Assembly: GCA_007122045.1 (NCBI GenBank)
Contig: SKJM01000481.1
Coordinates: forward strand, 1 to 7,125
DNA: 7,125 bases
DNA from: Planctomycetales bacterium
GTDB lineage: Bacteria > Planctomycetota > Planctomycetia > Pirellulales > Thermoguttaceae
Direction: 5' to 3'
Shown here: positions 1 to 4,306 of the stretch, in pieces
Layout: every line of letters begins with the position of its first letter
Numbering within the stretch: position 1 is the first letter of the stretch
The notes under the pieces: generated by a model
What the model was told of the DNA's origin: nothing
The model's input: the letters and a program-made list of their open reading frames with translations, nothing else
Databases searched by the model: none
Program-made: the position numbers and the translations under genes

Positions 1-629
1 GAGGGATCGGGCAACTTGTTCAGCAGATCGAAGGTGAGGACGATGCGGTTGGTGGCGTCCAGCGGGATCAGGGTCTTCGTCGACGGCGAGCGAAAGACGG
101 CCCTCGCCGCCGGCGGATCGCAGTAGATGTTGAACTCGGCGGTCGGCGTGATGTTGCCCGGCCCCGACACCGTGCCGCCCATCATAATCAGCTCGCCGAT
201 CAGGCCGGGCAGTTCGGGGTCGCGTTGGAATGCCCGGGCGATATTCGTCAGCGGCCCGAGCGCGATGATCGACACGGAGCCTGGGGGGGCACTGCGGACC
301 TGATCGCAGATGACCTTTTCGGACGGATGGACGTGGTGGAGTTCGGCCACGTCGAAATCGGCCCCGCCCAGTCCATCGTTGCCGTGCAGGTTGCGCCCGT
401 CGACCGGGAGCCCATTGTCGGGGGGCGATGCAGCCCCCAGGCGAGGCCAGCGCGGCGGGTCGAGCTGCTCAATGATCGCCTGAACGTTGCGCGTCGCCTG
501 CGCCGGAGCAACGTTCCCCCCCACGGCCGTTACCGCCAATATGTCCATGTGGGGGTTGAACAACGCCAAGCACAGGGCCATGGCGTCGTCGATGCCCGGG
601 TCGCAGTCGAGAATCACCTTCCTGGCCAT
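1..629 (-). CDS. Nucleoside hydrolase (inosine/uridine-preferring family), C-terminus beyond the window
   Basis: Probably hydrolyses the N-glycosidic bond of ribonucleosides to free base plus ribose, in the cytoplasm, for nucleoside salvage. 209 residues are visible of an expected 300-330. The N-terminus carries the family's calcium and ribose-binding signature, VILDCDPGIDDAMAL at residues 5-19, with D8, D10, D14 and D15. Further family blocks are HGNDGLGG (82-89), ALGPLTNIA (123-131), MMGG (149-152) and EFNIYCDPPAA (165-175). The C-terminal part, which normally holds the active-site His and the last calcium-ligand Asp, is outside the window, so substrate class cannot be judged. The ATG at 627-629 follows AGAAGGA with about 9 nt spacing, a credible ribosome binding site. 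There is no signal peptide. A sigma70-like promoter lies 60-90 bases upstream, so the gene is probably transcribed separately from the phosphatase gene before it. Family assignment is near certain; specificity is not determined. Confidence 0.95.
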   Translation of the reverse strand, partial: MARKVILDCDPGIDDAMALCLALFNPHMDILAVTAVGGNVAPAQATRNVQAIIEQLDPPRWPRLGAASPPDNGLPVDGRNLHGNDGLGGADFDVAELHHVHPSEKVICDQVRSAPPGSVSIIALGPLTNIARAFQRDPELPGLIGELIMMGGTVSGPGNITPTAEFNIYCDPPAARAVFRSPSTKTLIPLDATNRIVLTFDLLNKLPDP

Positions 630-688
630 CGGCTCGGTTCCTTCTGTGGTGGTGTTGCCAAATCGAAATCAATGCGTGTCGGGGGGCG

Positions 689-717
689 ATTGTACACACA
701 ACCAGCCACGTTGGCAA
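689..717 (-). promoter_or_regulatory. Predicted sigma70-type promoter of the nucleoside hydrolase gene
   Basis: Read on the minus strand, TTGCCA (712-717) is followed after exactly 17 nt by TACAAT (689-694). Both hexamers are close to the sigma70 consensus (4/6 and 5/6) and the spacing is ideal. The start site would fall near 682, giving a leader of about 53 nt before the ATG at 629. The 122-bp gap between the phosphatase stop and this ATG holds nothing else I recognise. I see no clear terminator after the phosphatase gene, so read-through is also possible. Confidence 0.6.
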
Positions 718-751
718 TATCCATGGGAGAAAAACGTCACCGCATAGCCCT

Positions 752-1357
752 TCACCGTGCGGTCTCCGGGCGCTTTCCCCCGCACCCGCACTGGTCCCGC
801 TCTTCGGCTTCGACCGCCGAGACGATCCAATCGGCCGCCGCGCGGATGTCGGGCACCACCACCTCGTGGCCTCGCAGCTCGCCGAGATGCTTCCGACCAT
901 GCCCCGTGCACAAGTAAACTCCGCGGGCCCCGGCCCGCTCGGCAAGCTCGACATCGTGCGGGTGATCGCCCACGACGAAGGAGTGGGCGAGGCTCACGCG
1001 GAACTGTTCCGCGGCTCGGTGCAGGAAATGGGGGTTCGGCTTGATGCACGTGCAGGCGTCGGCGCGGCGGTGCGGGCATACGTACACGGCCGCGATTTCC
1101 ACGCCCGCGACCGCCAACTGGCCCACCACGTGGGCGTTGACCCGCTCCGCGTCGGCGCGGCTGATCGTGCCCTCCGCCACGCCGGATTGGTTGGTGACGA
1201 TGAAGAACAGGAACCGGTCGCGCAGCCGGCGGAGGGCGCCGATCGTATCGGGAAAGAGCACCGCCTCGCCGGGGTCGGCCAAGTGCCCTCGATCCTCGAT
1301 CAGCGTGCCGTCGCGGTCCCAGAAGACCGCTGGCCGCCTGGTTTCAGTTTCATCCAC
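752..1357 (-). CDS. gmhB: HAD-family D,D-heptose 1,7-bisphosphate phosphatase-like protein (GmhB type)
   Basis: Cytoplasmic HAD phosphatase, probably removing the C7 phosphate of D-glycero-manno-heptose 1,7-bisphosphate on the way to ADP-heptose for LPS core. Numbered from the GTG start (201 residues): motif I WDRDGTLIED with D14 and D16; motif II VTNQSG at 54-59; a zinc site C94-x-H96-x5-C102-x-C104 typical of the GmhB/HisB-N branch; K106 of motif III; motif IV GDHPHD with D131 and D135. Two deviations appear: CIKP replaces the usual CRKP, and GDHPHD the usual GDRxxD. I prefer the GTG at 1355-1357 because GAGGGA lies 7 nt upstream and it places motif I about 12 residues from the N-terminus, as in the family. 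An ATG at 1400-1402 would add 15 residues (MVYDF...) but has poor ribosome-binding context. The GCGAG arm of a small hairpin (1368-1381) overlaps that Shine-Dalgarno. A HisB-like histidinol phosphatase is a less likely alternative. Confidence 0.88.
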   Translation of the reverse strand: MDETETRRPAVFWDRDGTLIEDRGHLADPGEAVLFPDTIGALRRLRDRFLFFIVTNQSGVAEGTISRADAERVNAHVVGQLAVAGVEIAAVYVCPHRRADACTCIKPNPHFLHRAAEQFRVSLAHSFVVGDHPHDVELAERAGARGVYLCTGHGRKHLGELRGHEVVVPDIRAAADWIVSAVEAEERDQCGCGGKRPETAR

Positions 1358-1443
1358 GGGTCGTTCCCTCGCTGAGGCGAGCGGCCGAAAGTCGTATACC
1401 ATTCCGCAGGAGGGGCATGTGCCACTTTTTGGGTGGTCATTCC

Positions 1444-1480
1444 TGTCCGTCGTGCGGGGGACGGACAGGGATGTCCGTCC
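1444..1480. repeat. Three-armed inverted repeat (tgtccgtc / gacggaca / tgtccgtc) between genes
   Basis: The octamer tgtccgtc occurs at 1444-1451 and 1472-1479, and its exact complement gacggaca at 1460-1467. The second and third arms form a 9-bp perfect stem (1459-1467 with 1472-1480) around a 4-nt loop. The first and second arms could pair instead, so the two folds exclude each other. It lies just after the stop of the P-loop gene (1510) and before the phosphatase start. There is no run of T, so it is not a canonical intrinsic terminator. From memory, very similar sequences recur between genes of planctomycetes; this cannot be confirmed within one window. The rest of 1403-1509 shows no gene. 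Confidence 0.7.
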
Positions 1481-1509
1481 TACAGCCCGCCACCGACCTG
1501 CCGCTCGCC

Positions 1510-3417
1510 CTATTGGCTCAGGTCGGCGCTGGGCAGGAACGCTTCATAGTCGGCGGTGGCGCCGCCGTCCAAGCAACATTCGACAATCCGCTGTCCCAAC
1601 GTGTCCAGTCCCGTCTTGAGGAAGCTCCGCACCTCCCGGAGGAAGAATTCTCGCAGAATCGCCGCGCCCTGGTCGTAGCCCTCCGGGCCCACTTCCGCCT
1701 GTTCGTCGACGCGCAAGAGCCACGTGGGAAGGATCGTCCCCTCGACCTGCATCGTCTTGAGCGTATAGCCCAACAAGTGGCACCGGGCCGGCTGCAACTT
1801 ACCCTGCGGAAACTTGGCAACGCCCCGCCGCCCAAGGTACTCGCGCGCGATCCATTCCGGCATGAACCCGACCGACCAGGCGCCGACGTGCTGGTTCGGG
1901 GTCAGGCAGTAGCGCACCTTCGGCGTTCGTTGAATCTGCCGCAGCAGCAGGTTCGCGTGATCGAGCAGTCGGCCGGTGGCGAACGGCCAGTACGACCCCA
2001 CCCCCTCGCTGGTCAGGCCTGCGCTGTCGGTAATACTCGGATTCGCGTGTCCCCGCGGCGCCACCAGCCGCCACAGCCACGCCAAGGCCGGCGGCAGGAT
2101 GTGCAGGTATCCGATAATGCCGTACGTCGGATGCTCCGCCGTGCACGGGGGAGTGCGGACGCCGAAATTGCGAATCATCACCTCCACGGTCTCGTTCACC
2201 ACATTCGGCACGAAACGGCGAGGCAGGACCACCCGCGGGTTCGGGCACGGCACGCCCGGCTTGTCCTCGATGTGCTCCCAAATCAGGCACGTGGCGTCCG
2301 GTACGCCCCGCACGTTCAGGAAGATCAGCGGCTCCGGCGGGTGCACCGTCAGTTCTTCGAGGTGCGGGTCGGTGCCGTAATGCCGAATATGGTCGACCCG
2401 GACGAACCAGGCCTGCTCGGCGTCGTAGGCCCGCAGGTATCCCGCCCCGTTCTGCACTTCCGGGTGGCACATGGCCATGTCGTCGGTCACCGGGTGCAGG
2501 GCGCAGGCCTGATTGAGGACCAGCCGCCGCTCTTCGCCGGTGACCACGTTGCGGCCGAGCAGCAGGCGCCCGTCCTCTTGCCGGTGCACGTATTCGAGCA
2601 TCTCGCTCTTGCCCGACCCGCTCGCTCCTTCGTGCATAATGGTGGTGACGTTATCGTAAGGGGTTACCACCTGGACGGTCGACGCGTGCAGGGTGAGCCA
2701 CTTCTCGTCCTCGCCGATGGCCAGCAGCACCCCGTACACGCCCTTCTTGGCGCTGGGGCCGGGATACAGGTTGTACGAGAAGACCTCGTGCACGTGCTCG
2801 GTCCGATTATGCACGACCACCTGCTTACCGTCGAAGTGCGTATGGCGGAACGGTGGGGCCACGTACACGGCCGCCCGCACGCGGAAGTTCGCCGGCACGC
2901 GGTCCGGCGGGAGCATCTCCTGCAAGTCGGCCAGACCGCCGATGAAGAACCCGGCGTTCTTCGGCGCGATCAGCAGCGCGCCGTGCCCGGTGCGCGGGTC
3001 GAAGCCGCCGAGGATGAACGCGAAGACGGCCAGGTCCTGTTCCTTCAGCCACTGAAACGTGTCGTCCCGGAGCGGCGCGAACGGTTCGCCGAACCGGTTC
3101 TGGTACGACAGCTTGTCGGTGGGTCGGGCGTCGCCGATGACGGAGCATTCGGGATCGCGGCGGCGCATGTACGGCTCGGCGTAGTTGACCGCCACGCCGT
3201 TGCGGCATTTGGCTACCGTGGCCTCAACGGTCCGCCCCCTCCCAGATATGTCGTAGGCTACCTCGAACTGACCGCTGGGCTGCCCGCCCATGGCCAGCGA
3301 AAGCACCTCCTCGCGGCTGCGGGGGAAATACAGCGATCCGGCGTGCCGGAGCACGTCTTCAATCTGTTCGGGCAGGCCGAGTTCCTGCCATTGCTGGGAA
3401 ATATCCACGGTTTGCAT
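1510..3417 (-). CDS. PEP-carboxykinase/HPr-kinase-like P-loop protein, probably DUF4914 family
   Basis: Large cytoplasmic protein of 635 residues from the chosen ATG, with no signal peptide or membrane segment. In this numbering the P-loop GASGSGKSE is at 264-272, the HPr-kinase form GxSGxGKSE. About 40 residues later comes HPVTDDMAM (D312, D313), matching the metal-binding second motif of PEPCK/HprK. Then PNPRVVLPRRFVPN (392-405) resembles the N-T-R-x-A-Y-P-x-x-x-I-P-N arginine block of ATP-dependent PEP carboxykinase. A segment near 450-480 (LAWLWRLVAP...) is placed like the PEPCK stretch that follows. Order and spacing support a PEPCK-type nucleotide fold. Length and content match what I recall of DUF4914, whose reaction is not established to my knowledge. 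The ATG at 3415-3417 has GGAG 11 nt upstream; an ATG at 3448-3450 adds 11 residues but lacks a ribosome binding site; an upstream TTG at 3499-3501 looks spurious. It appears monocistronic, with its own promoter. ATP-dependent kinase or carboxykinase activity is inference. Confidence 0.85.
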   Translation of the reverse strand: MQTVDISQQWQELGLPEQIEDVLRHAGSLYFPRSREEVLSLAMGGQPSGQFEVAYDISGRGRTVEATVAKCRNGVAVNYAEPYMRRRDPECSVIGDARPTDKLSYQNRFGEPFAPLRDDTFQWLKEQDLAVFAFILGGFDPRTGHGALLIAPKNAGFFIGGLADLQEMLPPDRVPANFRVRAAVYVAPPFRHTHFDGKQVVVHNRTEHVHEVFSYNLYPGPSAKKGVYGVLLAIGEDEKWLTLHASTVQVVTPYDNVTTIMHEGASGSGKSEMLEYVHRQEDGRLLLGRNVVTGEERRLVLNQACALHPVTDDMAMCHPEVQNGAGYLRAYDAEQAWFVRVDHIRHYGTDPHLEELTVHPPEPLIFLNVRGVPDATCLIWEHIEDKPGVPCPNPRVVLPRRFVPNVVNETVEVMIRNFGVRTPPCTAEHPTYGIIGYLHILPPALAWLWRLVAPRGHANPSITDSAGLTSEGVGSYWPFATGRLLDHANLLLRQIQRTPKVRYCLTPNQHVGAWSVGFMPEWIAREYLGRRGVAKFPQGKLQPARCHLLGYTLKTMQVEGTILPTWLLRVDEQAEVGPEGYDQGAAILREFFLREVRSFLKTGLDTLGQRIVECCLDGGATADYEAFLPSADLSQ

Positions 3418-3501
3418 CAATCGTCGGTCTCCGATGATCGGAATCTTCATCTTCGGGGCCGTCTGTGCCACGTCCAGGGGGTATCCTCGCCGGCGCACCA
3501 A

Positions 3502-3538
3502 AAAGCCGAAGCTCGCCCCGTGGCGTCGCTCCGGCTTT
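3502..3538 (-). terminator. Terminator-like hairpin in the leader of the P-loop gene (candidate attenuator or interspersed repeat)
   Basis: In the minus-strand RNA, AAAGCCGGAGC pairs with GCUUCGGCUUU (11 pairs including one G-U) around a 15-nt loop. The second arm ends in a run of five U. This has the form of an intrinsic terminator and sits between the predicted promoter (3660-3688) and the start codon (3417). It could act as an attenuator, or it could be a dispersed repeat unit placed there by chance. On the plus strand the stem is weaker (one A/C mismatch) and has no T run. Confidence 0.5.
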
Positions 3539-3548
3539 CACTTTCAAT

Positions 3549-3568
3549 CCGCCCCCTTTTAGGGGCGG
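3549..3568 (-). promoter_or_regulatory. Leader hairpin 2
   Basis: CCGCCCC (3549-3555) and GGGGCGG (3562-3568) form a perfect 7-bp GC stem with a 6-nt loop. In the minus-strand RNA the loop is UAAAAG. It lies between the orphan Shine-Dalgarno sequence (3584-3592) and the terminator-like hairpin (3502-3538). The regulatory role is inferred only from its position in the leader. Confidence 0.4.
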
Positions 3569-3583
3569 CTCGAACCTGAAATG

Positions 3584-3592
3584 CCTCCTTCC
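3584..3592 (-). promoter_or_regulatory. Orphan Shine-Dalgarno sequence in the leader
   Basis: The minus strand reads GGAAGGAGG, close to the ideal complement of the 16S rRNA 3' end, but no ATG, GTG or TTG follows at a usable distance; the next bases are CATTTCAGGTTCG. It is about 170 nt upstream of the real start. It may be a relic of an upstream gene start or a ribosome-standby or regulatory site. It lies inside a 25-codon ATG-initiated frame (3636 down to 3559) that has no good ribosome binding site of its own. Confidence 0.35.
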
Positions 3593-3605
3593 GGCCGTAC
3601 CACAA

Positions 3606-3625
3606 CCGGGGCGACCGCGCCCCGG
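3606..3625 (-). promoter_or_regulatory. Leader hairpin 1, perfect 8-bp stem with tetraloop
   Basis: CCGGGGCG (3606-3613) and CGCCCCGG (3618-3625) are exact complements separated by four bases. The loop reads CGGU in the minus-strand RNA. It would be the first stable structure transcribed from the predicted promoter, about 28 nt after the start site. It has no U-run, so it is not a terminator by itself. Confidence 0.45.
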
Positions 3626-3641
3626 AGCCGTGCCATCCGGC

Positions 3642-3688
3642 CCGGTCCAGTCAGTAATAATTATAGCATTCGCACGCCGCCGGTCCAG
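3642..3688 (-). promoter_or_regulatory. Extended -10 promoter of the P-loop gene, flanked by a 9-bp direct repeat
   Basis: Read on the minus strand, TGGACC (3682-3687) and a perfect TATAAT (3660-3665) are 16 nt apart. The -10 is preceded by TGC, giving the full extended -10 TGnTATAAT. The start site would be near 3653. The 9-mer CTGGACCGG occurs twice on this strand, at 3680-3688 (covering the -35) and at 3642-3650 (about +4 to +12), with starts 38 bp apart. That placement suits a pair of operator half-sites, although the -35 overlap could explain one copy by chance. The leader to the ATG at 3417 is about 236 nt. Confidence 0.6.
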
Positions 3689-4218
3689 CACTTCGCTCGA
3701 AAAACGTGCGAGCAGCCTGCTATCGGCCGATGTTGCCCCGCTCGGCGACGCTGCCGCCGCGCCGCCGGACGGGCGTGCCGATTTTGGGACCGCGGAAGTA
3801 AATGCCTTCCAGTGCGGTGCGGCCGCCGGTGATGTCGAACCCGACCTCGGGCTGGGCCATGAAGTACATCTGCTGAAACAGCACGCTGCTGCCGTGTACT
3901 TCGTATTACGTGGGCCCGCCGCCGAAACTGATGGTGTTGAAAAAGCGCACCGAGGCCTCGCCGCCGGCGCCCGATTCCATCGTCGCGTGCAGCGAACCCT
4001 TTTGGCCCCGGGCCAGGTTGTGCGACGACAGGTTGATCACGTCGACGCCCGAGGGGCCGGTGCCGCTTACTCGTGCATGGTGGTTCGCGGGCCGAAGACG
4101 ATGCCGCGATACGGGTTCACGAGCGTGACTTCCATGACGGTCACTGAAATCGGTCCATCGGAATAAACCCGGTGGTGCCGCGTGTCTTTCTGGCGAAAAT
4201 TGCCAAGCTTCACTAGTT

Positions 4219-4234
4219 TGTGCACCTGTACACA
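4219..4234. promoter_or_regulatory. Imperfect palindrome TGTGCAC-CT-GTACACA (possible operator)
   Basis: Half-sites GTGCAC and GTACAC are complementary at 5 of 6 positions around a 2-bp centre, with outer TGTG and CACA arms. It lies in the AT-richer stretch 4195-4295. The arrangement resembles dimeric regulator sites, but no intact gene starts nearby on either strand, so any function is uncertain. Confidence 0.3.
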
Positions 4235-4281
4235 CTGATGAACACGTCCACTTTACAAAACTCCAGGTTGTACCGGCGTTA

Positions 4282-4300
4282 TCAAGAACGATGTTCTTGA
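4282..4300 (-). terminator. Perfect 8-bp hairpin just after the glycosidase stop codon
   Basis: TCAAGAAC (4282-4289) and GTTCTTGA (4293-4300) are exact complements around a 3-nt loop, 6 bases past the stop of the glycosidase gene. The position suits transcription termination or 3'-end protection of the DUF1080-glycosidase mRNA. The stem is only moderately GC-rich and no T-run follows, so it is not a classical intrinsic terminator. A regulator binding site is an alternative. Confidence 0.4.
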
Positions 4301-4306
4301 AGGCGG

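Larger units (their letters stand above)
3720..4306 (-). pseudogene. Decayed gene for a secreted, probably beta-helix-type protein
   Basis: Three consecutive frame segments read as one protein. Segment 1 (4168-4070) starts VYSDGPISVTVMEV and continues through VNPYRGIVFGPRTTMHE to a TAA at 4067-4069. A one-base deletion there explains the break: restoring a G gives MHEVSGTG and joins the next frame. Segment 2 runs from about 4068 to a TAA at 3906-3908 (GVDVINLSSHNLARG, VRFFNTISFGGGPT). Segment 3 continues in the same frame after that TAA (YEVHGSSVLFQQ, GFDITGGRTALEGIYFRGPK) to a TAG at 3720-3722. The Asn/Gly-rich short repeats (FNTISFGG, LEGIYFRG) suggest a parallel beta-helix, as in pectate-lyase-like proteins. 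I cannot name the family. Upstream, AFKNIVLDNAG near 4300-4265 may be a further rung, but no start codon or signal peptide is visible, so the 5' part is missing or scrambled. It follows the glycosidase gene directly, so the intact ancestor may have belonged to that operon. Sequencing error in a metagenome assembly is an alternative for either lesion. Confidence 0.65.

Noticed and set aside
225..917. Plus-strand frame of 230 codons over the nucleoside hydrolase and phosphatase ends
   Set aside because: It crosses two unrelated minus-strand genes and the gap between them, and has no recognisable domain.
1444..1480. CRISPR-like repeat
   Set aside because: Only three short arms in alternating orientation, with no spacers of regular length and no cas genes.
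3418..3501. Extended N-terminus of the P-loop protein from a TTG at 3499-3501
   Set aside because: TTG start without ribosome binding site, with its first codons at the edge of a hairpin repeat; the added residues (VRRRGYPLDV...) look non-coding.
1417..3579. Open frame of 720 codons on the plus strand, antisense to the P-loop gene
   Set aside because: It is low-complexity and rich in Arg, Val and His, shows no family motif, and mirrors the codon bias of a clearly real minus-strand gene with ordered PEPCK-like motifs.
3465..4166. Plus-strand frame of 233 codons across the leader and decayed gene
   Set aside because: It has no motif and runs across a promoter, hairpins and a pseudogene. Minus-strand frames give protein-like sequence here and this one does not.
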